Below are positions 1 to 13,400 of a stretch of 64,000 bases of DNA, one piece after another; the first letter of the stretch is position 1, and every line of letters begins with the position of its first letter. The notes beneath the pieces are model-generated. The model searched no databases, was not told where the DNA came from, and saw only the letters and a program-made list of their open reading frames with translations. Made by a program: the position numbers and the translations under genes. The stretch is from Pleurotus djamor. Its lineage: Eukaryota; Basidiomycota; Agaricomycetes; Agaricales; Pleurotaceae. The stretch spans positions 115,954 through 179,953 of the forward strand of contig JAPEVF010000025.1 of NCBI GenBank assembly GCA_029747585.1, in the 5' to 3' direction.

Positions 1-8
1 GGGCTTAC

Positions 9-128
9 GATTGCCTCAGGCGAGAACACCAGTGCACCGCCTTCACCGCCGACTTGGATGTCGTATACTGCAGCTGAGGCAAAGGGGAGCAGAGCCAGAA
101 GGGGGAACGAAGCGAACTTGGCGAACAT
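9..128 (-). CDS. Secreted cupredoxin-like protein, first exon only (partial)
   Basis: The ATG at 128 opens a short hydrophobic signal peptide (MFAKFASFPLLALLPFASA), followed by a stretch ending in GGALVFSPEAI. That stretch matches the start of fungal extracellular blue-copper-like (cupredoxin) serine-rich proteins, which continue with a beta-sandwich domain and often a Ser-rich, GPI-anchored tail. A consensus donor (GTAAGC on the minus strand) follows residue 40 at position 8, so exon 1 is 9-128 and the rest lies outside the window. Copper-binding residues cannot be seen. The signal peptide and VFSPE motif are seen directly; the family call is inference from a short stretch. It is transcribed away from the MAP kinase gene. 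Confidence 0.6.
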
Positions 129-1242
129 GATGAAGGGTGTTTAAAAACTGAGGAATCGCTAGCGATTTGTGGAAAAAAGAAGGTGTGGGGTGTCGAGTTG
201 TAATAAACACTGTGAGTGAGCAAGAAAGAGCGAAGAACCGAGAACCAGTCGTAAAAGCAAAAACACCAGGCGAAAAGGACGCAAAGGGAGGGGAAAGATG
301 AGGGAGAGAAGGAAGGGAGGAGGCAGGGACTTGAGGCATTTTTGTACCTCCCTCCTTGACAACAATAACAAATCCATTGTTCTGGGATCCTGCGCGTTTT
401 CATTGGCTGCAGCACACGTGCAGCCCAAGGCATCAGCCAATCGCCTGCCAAGGAACCATTTTGCTCACAGATGCCATCATGATGGCTGACAGAGTAGCTA
501 AACATAGGCAAGTCGACGGTTACTGTTGTCTCATATAATAAACGAGGCGGTGGGAAAGGCAGAAGGGGAGCCTTGTCTTGCATCTGGCAGCCTTTTATAT
601 TCGCCTCATGCGTGAAATCTCAATGGAGCACCGCCAAACGCACTGGTTTGTGAAACCCGGTAAGAGACCTAGCTCAGCCTGGTTTCGGTCGGACGATGTA
701 ACCAACTAAGGCCGTTTCAACACTTTATTCAGTGATTTCGCAATACAACTTCCCGACGACGGACTCAGGGCATACCCATGCCCAGTGAAACGACCTTCAG
801 CGCTCTTCGCAAATCCGAGTTCGCGTTCGTATTCCAGTAGCTCGTTATTGTGATCTTTCGCGTTGCGGGAACTGTGATAAATCTATCTGTGATTCTGCGA
901 ATAACGTACTACTGCCTGCGAGGCATCTAGTCATCCAAACACCTCAGCTCGCATCAGCAACTCCACCTTCATCTGTGCCAGGCAACCAAGTCACCCGTGT
1001 CCCAAAGAAATCACATTTGCCCCGACCTGGGCTGCGCGGTCACACCTTCTGAAACGCTTGCCCTCTCTAACCGTATGGTTGCCATCTCATAACCCTGACA
1101 TCTACCCCCGACACAAATTCATATATAAACCGCTGGCCATGTCTCCTCAGTTACTCAAATCCCAGGTTTGGACTTCACCCGCTCTCTCCTTCACTCACCC
1201 TTCGACTTCAACGTACTCCACCGGCTGGATTCTGGTGTCATA
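129..1242. other. Intergenic region between divergent genes
   Basis: About 1.1 kb separates the cupredoxin-like gene (-) from the MAP kinase gene (+). The open frames here are short, have poor composition and run over promoter sequence. A minus-strand TATAAAA-type sequence lies at 592-599, but it is more than 450 nt from the ATG at 128, so it would need a long or spliced leader. The last 100 nt before 1243 are pyrimidine-rich, as is common at fungal transcription starts. I see no RNA gene or repeat. Confidence 0.5.
1122..1129 (+). promoter_or_regulatory. Probable TATA box of the MAP kinase gene
   Basis: TATATAAA lies 114 nt upstream of the ATG at 1243 and is followed by a CT-rich stretch up to the start codon. 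Spacing and strand fit a core promoter. This is seen in sequence only. Confidence 0.45.
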
Positions 1243-2842
<1,600 letters not shown>

Positions 2843-3306
2843 GACCCTTGACGACCTCGAATAATCCTCTTCCGAGATGGATCGTTTATGCCACGCATGT
2901 TATGCTTCACGACACTCATGTAGCTCTGAACCATATGTCATTGTATTTGTATATTGCGGAGGTCTCTCCCATCCACATAATATCATGATATTTATTGCCG
3001 CCCAATTGCATTGAGAGATTGTGAATGTCTGTGTACTCTTCATCCACCCTCCGTACACCTACTCTACACATCGGACTTAGATCGAACATCAGACATGGCA
3101 GATGATACATAACCTGCGCGACGGAACTCCACACCAGGTAAGCAATGGTCAAAGTAAACGTTGGATAAGCAAGTAATCTCGTATCAAGCTAACCAAGGGA
3201 AGACGGAGGAAATATCGAGGAGATATGGTAAACATCATTTTGGGTACAAAGTAATAGGTATGCGTGTCGATAAATTAGCACAGCAATGAGAAAGCAACAC
3301 AAAGAT
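2843..3306. other. Convergent intergenic region
   Basis: This 464-nt stretch lies between the ends of the MAP kinase gene (+) and the SAP-like gene (-). It is AT-richer than the flanking coding sequence and must hold both 3' ends. I see no coding or structural signal beyond that. Confidence 0.5.
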
Positions 3307-5509
3307 TCAGAAACGACCAGTCCAGAAGTTATGTGACGATTGGCCACCTGTAACACCTTCCATTCCAAATTCACCAAAGCGTGTATCCCCTTCAAGTTCG
3401 GTCCCATACATCGTGGTAGGTTTCGAGGGGTCCTGCGGAGGCCTCGTTTCAGAGGAGCTGGCGGTGGTTCTGTCGCTAGAACTACCACGGTGACGCTCTG
3501 ATGCTCTCCGCGTTAGAGCTGCCGGGTCCACATACGAACCTTCTGAGTCCTGATCATCACCCGGACGACCGAGACCAAGAGATCGAAAGGCACCCGAACG
3601 ACCATGAAGACCACCCCTCCCGACCATCGGTGGCATGGGAGATTGGGTCGCTTCAGGATAGGGTGTAATCAGTCTAGGATTTGCTGGTGTAGAGGTGAAA
3701 GGGAAAGAAAAGTCGAAGGGGTGGTTTTCTACCGCGTGTGAAGAGCTGGTACTGGGAAGTCTTGAAGGTCCAGGTGCTTCAAAATATTCCGGTAGATGGT
3801 TGATAGGTGGCGGAGGATCAGACGGGTCAGGATCTTGATAAACTGTGAAACTGGGTATCCGAGGCTCCCCAAAGACTATCGGGAGGGGAGAAACGCTACG
3901 GCTGAACCCAGATGGTCCAGATGGGGGATCGTCGGAGGTAAGCACGTCGTGCCTGGTAGTTCTGAGGCGTTTTTTCGTGGGCCGCATGACTTTTGTAGCC
4001 AGCTCTTCCTCAGTGAGCCCTTCTTCTTCACCCTCTTCAATCGTTCCGGTAGCATTGGTTGCAGTGGAGTCACGATGTCTTTTCCCTAGCGTCGTAAAGG
4101 TGAATCCCGGGTGTGGTAGCATACTTTTATCATGACGTGGGGTACGAGACGAGGATGGAGAAGGTGGGTCTGTATCTCTGGAAGATGGACCGGCAATAGC
4201 GGCGATTGTTGTTGCGCTTATCGAGTGCGGACTGATAGCCATTAGAGAGTTACAACGAAGAGATTGGGTTGGTACTCACGCTCTCGGTACTTCCTGCCTT
4301 GGACTTCGTGGTGGGGGAGTCCTGGGATTCGATGGCGTCTTGAGTGACTCTCTGAGGTCTTGGACGGTAGAGACTGCGTTCGACGCCTGAGATTGAACTT
4401 CACTAAACTGATTCCTCAAAGCTTCTATTTGGCTTTTCAAGGCGTCGATCTGGCTTGCGTGTTGTATCTTGACCTGTTCCAACTCTTCTAAAACGGTGGA
4501 TAATTGCTGGCGAAGCGGTTGAACCTGTTTCGAGAGGTATGAGCGATATTGCGACAAAGCAGAGGATTACGTACCGCATCTGCAATGTGCTGGCTGAGTT
4601 GGGCTGAAGAAATGTGGCCCGTGTCGGCATCAGCAAGCTCAGGTGCGGGGGTGGGGGCTTGTGGGATGGGGTCCTTGGGTAGCTCTTCCAATGACTCGGA
4701 AGCAGGAACAGGAGTTGGCGATACTATTGGGGGCTCAGAAGGGGGCGGCTCTAGGGGCGTATCAGTAGAAGACGATGCGGCAGCTTGTGTGGGGTGCAGA
4801 CCCTCGACGGTTTCGGGCTCTTCGACTATTGCATAGAGAATCAGGAATGAATGACAGTCCATATCTTGCGCACGCACCTGCTTCCGGTATAGGAGCTTCA
4901 GATGGCTTAACAGTCCGACTACTCTTGCCATGCTTCGCTCGCGAGACGCGGATAGATTTGGTAACAGCCCTTGCGCCCGATCCACCCGCAAGTTTGGGTC
5001 GGCCAACACCCAGGCGCAGTTGTGTTTCTTTCGCTTTCCGAGTTCTGGGGGTGGACTCCAACGGTGGACTGGGAACAGTAGGCTCTTGGTCAACCTTCGG
5101 TGATGGAGCGGAGCCTTCTTGTTCTCCTTCTTGCTCTTCCTCGTCTTCGGGCAATTCATGTATTATCATAGAGCTGGTGCGGCTGGGTCCAGCACGGCTT
5201 GATAGTCTGGTGGAGATTCTGCGTGTCCGAGGCTGAGCTTTGGGACGTTCTTCGTTCAAGGGCGGCGTGCTTGGAGAGAACGATTAGATTTCAGATTGCA
5301 AGGAACCAGGAGGATGTGAGCGTACTTGATATTGGATAATAGATCAATGAGTTCCTCGTTCTTCATATTTGCCTTTACGCCATATTCCTGTGAACCATGA
5401 GTTTGGGTCAGGAAGAACCTTGAAGTGCGGCCAGAAATACCTTGCATAGTCTCTGTAGATCTGCACGCCTCATATTTTCCAGCGTCTTCCTTGAAGGTAT
5501 CTTGACCAT
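3307..5509 (-). CDS. SAP-like helix-extension-helix and coiled-coil protein, function unknown
   Basis: Six exons give about 647 residues: 5441-5509, 5326-5387, 4878-5269, 4575-4825, 4280-4524 and 3307-4231 (minus order); phases close. Residues about 10-43 (LENMRRADLQRLCK, then EYGVKANMKNEELIDLLSN) resemble a SAP/NuSAP-type helix-extension-helix, a fold often used to bind nucleic acid. The middle is basic and Arg/Ser-rich (GRPKLAGGSGARAVTKSIRV), then Pro-rich and acidic. The exon at 4280-4524 has a coiled coil (STVLEELEQVKIQ to RNQFSEVQSQ). The last exon is low-complexity with a basic cluster (MRPTKKRLRTTRH) that could be a nuclear signal. A nuclear or spindle role like NuSAP is inference from layout only. 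It is divergent from the flavocytochrome b2 gene. Confidence 0.75.
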
Positions 5510-5801
5510 GATGACGGAACGGGGAGAGATATAAACGAGACAAGCGCGCGCGGCGTGCTGCAGATGGTTCAAAGCAAACAGACGTAAGCAACGCGAGATT
5601 TGGCCACACACGTGATGGGGTAGCCCCTGATTTTATTCTGAGTCGCCTCGAGGAGTTCATTGTGAGCGGGCCGTCTGGGTTTTTACTCCGGTAATGGTCA
5701 AGTGGAACCGACAACTCGTTTATTAGCCTGCAGTCTTATGCACTCATTTAAATAGCCTCCCGCGTATCTCCCAGCATCCTTCCTCTTCCTCTTTCTCAGA
5801 C
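5510..5801. promoter_or_regulatory. Shared promoter region of two divergent genes
   Basis: Only 292 nt separate the start codons of the SAP-like gene (-) and the flavocytochrome b2 gene (+). A TTTAAATA sequence at about 5748-5755 lies roughly 50 nt upstream of the plus-strand ATG and could act as its TATA element. A GC-rich patch (GCGCGCGGCG) lies near the minus-strand start. Confidence 0.45.
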
Positions 5802-7970
5802 ATGTCTTCCTGGTCGTTGGAACAAGTCGCCCACCACAATTCAGCAAGGTTGGTTACTCCGTTCGGTGCCTTTCCACATTTTCTTAACCGGCAGGGTCGC
5901 CCAATTGATTCGCACTCCTTCCCCAGTTCCTGTTGGGTCATCATCCAGAACAAGGTTTACGACGTGACTGAATTTTTGCCCGTTTGTCGCCTCCCATCCC
6001 CGTTCGTGAACCAACACTCATAAAACTTGCCTAGGAACACCCTGGAGGCTCTCAGATCATTCTAAAATTCGCAGGCCGAGATGCAACTGATGCTTACGCG
6101 CCGATACATCCGCCAGACGCCCTCGAAAAGAATCTTCCCATTGACAAACATTTGGGTCCGTTGAACAAGGATGCGGCGGGTACTTTGACCCTTGCACAGC
6201 AGACCCGTCAGAAGACCAAGGATGAACAGAGGGTGGAACAAGCCCTGAGAAAGAGACCTCCACTGAATCGCATCCTCAGCCTCGCCGACATGGAGGTTCG
6301 TTTTCCTTACTCTAGCGGAAGGCCTTACGCTCAGCGTCTCTTCAGGATGTTGCCAAGAGAGTGCTCTCGTACAAAGCTTGGGCGTATTACTCTTCTGCAT
6401 CTGACGATGAAATCAGTAAGCACTCTATCGTCGACTCACTGATTCTGGCTATCTGAACACATCCCACCCAGCCAATGTTGAGAATGCAAGAGCCTTTTCT
6501 CGGTTTTTCTTTAACGCACGGGTGATGCGTCCAGTTTCATATTGTGATCCTTCGACAACAATCCTCGGCTACGACTCTCGTTTGCCGATCTTCGTCTCAG
6601 GCGCCGCCCTCGCGAGGCTAGGCCACCCCCTCGGAGAGGAGAACATCACTCGTGGGGTAGCTTCGAAACCTATTATCCAGATGGTGTCTTCCAACGCCTC
6701 GCTATCCTATGAGCAAATTAGCTCCGCCATGGCGCCTTCTCAAGTCCTCTTCTTCCAACTTTACAAGCATGCAGACGACGCTATCGCTGAGAAACGAGTA
6801 CGTGAAGTTGAAAGCCTTGGCTACAAAGCCATATTCCTTACCGTCGATGCGTTGGTACCGGGCAATCGCGAAAGGGACATCAGGAGCCCGTGGGAGTTGG
6901 AGGAAGCTGAGAGATCGCCTGACAGTCCGCGGGATTATGGCGACGTTGAGAAAGACGAGGAGGTGGGAAATGCTCTCGGCGTGGCCGGCGCATTGATAGT
7001 CAATGACGACAAAGACATGACTTGGGAAAAGGTTGGATATTTCTTCCTTGTACCCTGCCGTACCGGGCTCATCCTCGTTAGACAATTCCGTGGCTACGTC
7101 GCGTCACAAAACTGCCTATCGTCATCAAAGGTGATATGGTCTCTTTCCTAAACCAAGTAATCAATTGCTAATAGCCATGCTTTTCATAAGGTATCCAATG
7201 CGTCGAAGATGCNGTTCTTGCAGCAGAAGCAGGTGTTGATGGCATTCTGCTATCCAATCATGGTGGTATGTTCTCCCTCATCTCGGCATGATGGTCGCTA
7301 CTCACACCCTACTAGGACGACAACTAGAATAGTACGAGTCTAACTCCCAATGCGCTTGAACCCCGACTAACCTTCCATTAGCTCCATGCCGCCATTAGAA
7401 GTTCTCTACCGTCTTCGTCAGCAACGGCCCGACATATTCGACAAGCTAGAAGGTGGGGTTCTTGACTTCTTTATATACCCTCGTTGACTTTTTATTTTTC
7501 TCGAACAGTCTACATTGATGGTACATCTCGTTCATCTACCTAACGTTTTTGTCCACTGACTCTCCTACAAAGGCGGCGTACGTCGAGGCACAGGTATGTC
7601 CTCATCAGGTGTTCTTTTCCCCTTTTCTCAATCAGCCTAGATATCCTCAAGGCCTTGTGCTTGGGTGCAAGAGCTGTTGGTCTGGGCCGACCATTCCTCT
7701 ATGCTCAATCTGTATGTCACCGTTCATATGGGGTCTCACCAGAATCTCATGACATTTTTCGTTAGGCATACGGCGCGGCAGGTGTGACGAAAATAATCAA
7801 CATTTTAGAACGCGAGCTCGTCACCGCGATGAGATTAGCCGGTGTCAATACAGTCAAGGACTTGACCCCAGCACTGGTAAGCACCACGAACGTCCCACGA
7901 GACACCCATCACTAAATTCGTCTAGATCGAACGCGTCGACTGGCAGCCGATAATCCGCTCGAAACTATGA
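5802..7970 (+). CDS. CYB2: L-lactate dehydrogenase (cytochrome), flavocytochrome b2-like, 14 exons
   Basis: About 487 residues. Exons: 5802-5848, 5927-5981, 6035-6295, 6346-6415, 6472-7031, 7082-7130, 7191-7265, 7316-7331, 7382-7452, 7509-7520, 7573-7593, 7641-7711, 7766-7876 and 7926-7970; all phases close. A cytochrome b5 domain (about 1-80) has haem ligands His36 in HPGG and His59, spaced 23 residues as in yeast Cyb2. The FMN domain follows: AWAYYSS (about 132-138), FQLYK, TVDAL, IVIKG (Lys347), SNHGGRQLE with His371 and Arg374, [20 protein letters not shown] and GLGRPFLYA. Established family role: oxidation of L-lactate (or a related 2-hydroxy acid) to the keto acid with electrons to cytochrome c. 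Oddities: the chain starts at the b5 domain with no mitochondrial presequence, and two exons are only 16 and 12 nt. Confidence 0.93.
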
Positions 7971-8815
7971 CAAAGCCCACTATCTAACCTACGCATGACC
8001 CATTGGACACAATGTACTCATTATCTTGCTAATATATTTCATATGTTGTGACAGCCGGGTTTATATGTACTAGACCCCCGAGTCTGAGGTACCACCGAAG
8101 CTCATGTTCGAGTAACGGGAAGCAATTCTTGTCATTAACCCATTATCCACGGGCATCTGACGAAATGGAGCCAACTGACACAGAACGTATAGTACTACGT
8201 ACCCCTTCAAGATCGATCTTTCAAGAATACAAAACGGCTTGGCAGTGCAGAGTTAGAAAACGGGCTTACTACAATACGTGGTAATTGCCCGCTTCATCTA
8301 ACGCTGAATGAGCAACTCAATCCATACGAAGGGGTCTGTGTCCAGTAGATGGAAAGGCCATGTCTAGACTGAGAAGGGCCAGGATTCGAATGACTGGATG
8401 ACGATCGGGAGTTTAGCAGAACTAAGAATAGGGGATCAGGCCATGGCAGGAGATGAGACACGGAATGTAGATTGCTTTCCATCGCATGTGTTACTAGATG
8501 ATGGTGTATGCAATGGGAGAACGCAAGCCCTTCACACCTCGCTGGTGCGTGGTCGGCTGGTGGGGCGTTGAGAGCTATCTACTTAGATAGCTCTCAACGC
8601 CCCTGATTGTGTTGGCCAGTGTTGCTGCGCGAGCTTCGTGACGCTCTGGTGCGCACGATGAGCTGATGGGTGGACATACCATATTTGTGATGTTGGTCAT
8701 GCGTAGGGCGGCGTCTGCAAACGGGCGTGAGTTGATATTTCGAGAACAGGAACAGAGTGTGCCGGATGAACTTACTCAACGCAATGAAANGCTCCAGATT
8801 CAATGCCCAAAGTTC
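7971..8815. other. Convergent intergenic region with a perfect hairpin
   Basis: This stretch lies between the ends of the flavocytochrome b2 gene (+) and a small membrane-protein gene (-). Open frames here are short and unlike coding sequence. The notable content is the inverted repeat at 8562-8603, listed separately. Confidence 0.5.
8562..8603. repeat. Perfect inverted repeat, 19-bp arms and 4-nt loop
   Basis: The left arm GGGGCGTTGAGAGCTATCT (8562-8580) is followed by ACTT (8581-8584) and by the exact reverse complement of the arm (8585-8603). Pairing stops at both outer ends. It sits between two convergent 3' ends. It may be a fold-back element, a processing or termination hairpin, or an assembly or cloning fold-back. 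Confidence 0.95.
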
Positions 8816-9418
8816 TTAAATTGTCTCAGACCTCCTTAGTTCCATCTTTGGAGTAGGAGCACGAAGACTGGCAGAAGAACTTGAGCGAAGTCGCTTGGCG
8901 ATTNCCTTGTTAAGCTTCAAGTTGGCGAAGGCGATCTTCTTTCCAGCGTCGTTGACCTTGGTGATGATAGTGTCAACGCGACTGCTTGATGCCCTTCTCA
9001 TTTTAGAGAGAAGAGGGCGCAAAGAGGATTTCTTTGGCTTAGACTCCAAAGAAACAGGCTCTTCAGGGAAGAAGCTGTCTGCCGGAGAGATGGCAACAAG
9101 GGTTTCTTGAGCCACCATGATTTCGATCTTGGGTGTTTGGACGAGCTCAGAGTCGACCAAAGAGAGCGAAGAAACTGATGATCGTTGGACACATGGACCT
9201 CGTCGACGAGGAGCATAAGTCACGACTGGCTCTGTGACGGCAACACTGATGATGAGTGATAGTACACTCTGCGAGGCGTTTGAAGTTAGACCTGTGCGAG
9301 GATTATGTTGGGATTATGAGTAGAAAAATCTCACCAAGCCAAGTCCAACGACTGCGTAGTACTGGCACATCGCGTAGACAAAGAAGGTCTGGCGCGCGAC
9401 TGCGACGGTGGTAGACAT
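8816..9418 (-). CDS. Small membrane protein, function unknown
   Basis: Two exons (9335-9418 and 8816-9268) give 178 residues; the splice joins in phase 0. Residues about 20-43 (YYAVVGLGLSVLSLIISVAV) form one strongly hydrophobic span. After it comes a basic patch (YAPRRRGP) and a Ser/Lys-rich tail that is probably cytoplasmic and partly helical (SKMRRASSSRVDTIITKVND). There is no cleavable-looking signal: the first 19 residues are mixed. I do not recognise a family. One N falls in a lysine-rich part without a frame break. Its start is about 1 kb from the start of the LIM-protein gene on the other strand. Existence is supported by good splice signals and a clear membrane span; function is not. 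Confidence 0.6.
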
Positions 9419-10437
9419 TGTAAGAATGCGGGTTGTTGTAGTTATAGCTTGTATTCTTCAGTGAGGAGTTGTGAACTTGAGGTTTCCTTGCAAAAACATG
9501 GCCCTATTTANACGTTTTCAGGGGAGCTCCTTAGACGAGGTCGGGAGACCGGGAGAAGTATAAGTGTTTGGCAGCAGGGCCACAACCGACGTCAAGTGCG
9601 GAGGGAGGAGAGCGGGGCCGCCTCTCCTTTTCACTCCTAAAGACTCCTTTCTGACTTGAATGAAGTTTGGCTTTGAAACAGCCTTTAGAGTAGCGCTTTC
9701 AAGCGTTTATGCATAGAGTACGAACACTATATACCAGTGATATATATGGTGAGTCTAGACATGAGCTTTTGTAGCCGTGCCATCATCCCAAGCCGTTCAA
9801 TTGCTGGGTGCAGCTTTAGATCAATGTTAAATTCCGTGAACTAGAGCACCATGTTATTCCAAGTCCTTGCGCTGACGTAGGACTCCCTAGTGCGTTCAAT
9901 GATACTAAAGACGTCAGGATGATCAGTCTTCTCGACAGTGTCGTACTTCCCAGTGTGCACAGCCCTTTGTCGAGCTATTTGGAGCTCCTGAACGATAGGG
10001 TAATCTCCTGTAGGCGATGCCCGTGACGCAATCAAGGCAGATGGGCCACACAACAGGAGACTTTGGGGAAGGGGATTTACCTTTACCTTGGACTAGAAGT
10101 GGGATTGCGACACGTTCTCACTTCTTGAATGGGCTTCCAATACTGTAAATTGCTACGTATGCGCAATAGTGCGTTGCCAGTGAGCGTGAACTACAGTACC
10201 ACGATGATCAAGCTGAAGATCATGATGAGATGTATTTGTAGCCTCTCGGAGTCTCGGACCGGTGGCCACTTTGCAAAGATGGAACGTCCCACGTGATGAA
10301 ACGCGATCCGTTTTAGGCATGTTCAGTTGTGGTTCAACTTGCCTATTGGCATCATAATCGCAAGGCTCTTCCGACATATCCTCGATCAATCTTTGTCTTT
10401 TTGTATACTTCTCGGAAAACTCTATCAATTCTACTGA
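9419..10437. other. Divergent intergenic region
   Basis: About 1 kb lies between the starts of the small membrane-protein gene (-) and the LIM gene (+). A 143-codon minus-strand open frame (10153-10584) overlaps LIM exon 1 and looks like a shadow. An AT-rich patch with ATATATA-type sequence lies at about 9728-9750. No other feature is supported. Confidence 0.45.
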
Positions 10438-13400
10438 ATGGGCTTCTGTCGCAGATGCGGCGACATCGTCTCTGGTGAACGATGCCGTTGTGGTGGTCTT
10501 CCTGTCGGTGAGTCTCTCCTTCCTGTGGCAATCCTCCGCAAAGGTAATCGTCGATTTTACAGCTCCTGTGGTCTCTTGGAACAAGCTGAATCCGACTCAG
10601 CAGCCAGAGGACAAATGGTCACAAACTTATGTTTCCAAGGAAAGATCCCCAACCCGCGCTCGAACACCGGGGCCACCATCAAACAGTACTCCTTCTGTAG
10701 GCAAACTTGCTGCAGAGAGAGAATCAAAGATCTCCTCAAGTAAATTTCCTAGACCGCTGTCTAGTGTACAATCATCCAGCTCTACGCTGGGGGACCGAGT
10801 TTCAAACCACATCGCCACTACAACATCAACTCGTCCACCTTCGCCTCTCAAGCAATCAACTATTCTTCCGTCACCCGAGTCTAACATTATTCCCTCGCTC
10901 TCTTCCCAAACGTCCTCTCTTTCCAAGGTCTATGGTTCAGTTCTCCAGCCGAAGGAATCGTTGGAAACACACGCTTGCGCGATCTGTTCCACAGAGTTTC
11001 CCCCAGACGCCACTATATACCCAGACCCATCTGATACCTCACAAGAACATCGACGCTTTCTGTGCAAAGCTTGCTTTGTCGCAAATGGTGGATCCAAGGG
11101 AGCGTGCCCTGAGTGCACTCGTCCCGTTCTGCTGCTAAAGTCTGAAGGAGGCTTTGTATATGCCTCAGGTCGCTATTGGCACAAGAAGTGCTTCAACTGC
11201 GATGGTTGCGGGGAGAATCTAGGTGACAAACCCCTCGTAGATCTTATGGGTCGGCCATCATGTGCGGACTGTTTCGATGGTTGCCTCAAACGCGATCCTA
11301 GCACCCCCAAGAAGCGTAAAGAGTATACGTCCGTTGGCCCAACGGATAACCTCGGTGGCATGAAACGAACCCCAAAGGAGGACCGTGCTCAGAGCAGTCC
11401 AGCCCTCGAGGAACTGGAGCTGCGACTGAGTATGGTCAAAAGTCGAGAAGGCAGCCCCACATTGGAAGAGCTTGAACAACGCCTTAGCTCAATTGGTAAA
11501 GGCCGGGAGTCACCTACCAGAAGCCCTCTCCTCTGGAAATCTACCAGTTCCAGGCCTGGATTGGGTTCACCGAGTGTTGGTTCCCCTCTCCCAGGATACG
11601 ATGGCGACAACCGGAACAGTATCTCATCGAAGGCTTCTATCACTGATAGCAGTCCTAACGTCCGCCAACGATTCTCTACTCCCGAAAGGGATATCTGGAG
11701 AACCCCAGGACAGAGTCTCCCGTTACGAAGTGCCGATAGCCCAAGTCCTGTTCGTTCCGCTCGGAATAGTCCAGCGCCGACAGAGGAGGCCATCGAGGAG
11801 ATGAAACAAAGGTTTCTTCGGGGAACCTCCATGTCGCCATCTAGCGCATCCATTGCTATGTCACCGCCCTCTGTCGTCTCTCCATCCCCTTTGGCGCTTC
11901 CTAGAATGGGTTCAATCGGGAATTTACGATCACCCCCTCAGGTATCCCGAATACCACGGTCTGTAGCATTGACAACGCAAAGACGCAACGACACGCCCTC
12001 CATTGCATCTTCAACGGAAGTAGATTCTGTTCCCCCGACGCCCGACTTGATCTCCGATTTCTCTGATGTTAACACCGTTTCCTCTGGCCCTGACTCTCCA
12101 CCCCAACCTGAATTGAAGGACGATGTCTTCGGTATCAAATCGCGTCCTCGACAACCTAACCTGAAATACAACCGTGGGGACTTTTTGGATGATGAACAGC
12201 CAAGAGGACGTCCCAGACAATCCATTGACAAATCCATTAAAAATGTAGAGGGAGCTCCCAAACACACGTTCAATAGTAAACCCCAAACGACATACTTACG
12301 CTCCGACGACACGGTTCGTTCACCACCAAGTAACAACACTCTCGATCGGTCACGTAGTACGCCTTCACTGCGCAGTGACGATGATTGTTGTGCGGGCTGC
12401 CAGCGAGCCTTGTTCTCTATTCGCTCTGGTGGCCGCTATGTTACTGTACCAGATGACCCAACCGATCCTGCTTCGAACACGAAATCCTACCATCCAGATT
12501 GTTTCAGATGTTATGTCTGCAATGAAGCTTTCAAAGAAAGTGCCAAAGGACAAGCAAGCTTTGTTAAAGGTGAACACGGTCCTTGCCACATAGAGGTGGG
12601 TCATTTAAGGCAATATGATTATCATATTTTTGTTGACGCGACTTAGTGTGCACCTCCCGAGAAGATATCAGTTACTTATAAGCCTCCTCAGCGAGCCAAT
12701 ACAGTCTTCCCCGTCTTTACCGTACCAGATCCCTCGCCTACTTCCCGACCCACTATATCTACATCCCCATCATACAACTCCAGCCGATATGAGAAACCGC
12801 CAAAGTCAGCCCCAGCGACACAAGTTACGTTCCCCAGATTTGGTAGCTCAGTATCCTGCCCCGGATGTTCTAAGCAAGTGTCCCCCATGGAACGAGGTGT
12901 TATTCCTGGGCCCCAGGGAACTCGCTGGCATACCACATGTTTGGTTTGTGGAGGGAAGAAGGAATCCAAGCCAAGTAACGCGTGGATACTCGGTCGTGGT
13001 GAGGTCAAGAAGAGGGATACACCTGGATGTGGAAAGAAGCTTGACAGCGCTGCGAAGACAGACGGTGATGGGAAAATTTGGTGTAGAGAATGTTGGGTGA
13101 GTTGACATGTTATTTTTTCTCCGACGCTTTACGACGCTGATCCATATTCCAGCTCATGCTTCCATTAGAAATGCGAGCATCACCTCAAGTATCTCCTTTG
13201 CGACCGACGCCAACTGGCAACGGAAGCAGTAAGATAGCCGCGCAGATGACAGGAACAACAACGATAGCGAGACAATTTACTGGGATGACTGGGGGCGATG
13301 GAGGTTTGATCAGACAGATGACCGGTGGTGGGATCAGCCCCACCCGACATTTATCCAGGTCGCGCAGTCCCACGAAGCCCCTGGGTGGGGGAAGTGAACG

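Noticed and set aside
5..583. 192-codon minus-strand open frame at the left edge
   Set aside because: It runs antisense over promoter DNA and out of frame through the real cupredoxin-like exon. Its composition is unlike a protein, and the correct frame has a signal peptide and a good donor.
8376..8400. tRNA-like GATTCGAATGA sequence
   Set aside because: The flanking bases do not pair as a T-arm, and no other tRNA arms can be drawn.
10153..10584. 143-codon minus-strand frame upstream of the LIM gene
   Set aside because: It overlaps LIM exon 1 on the opposite strand and has no domain or splice support.
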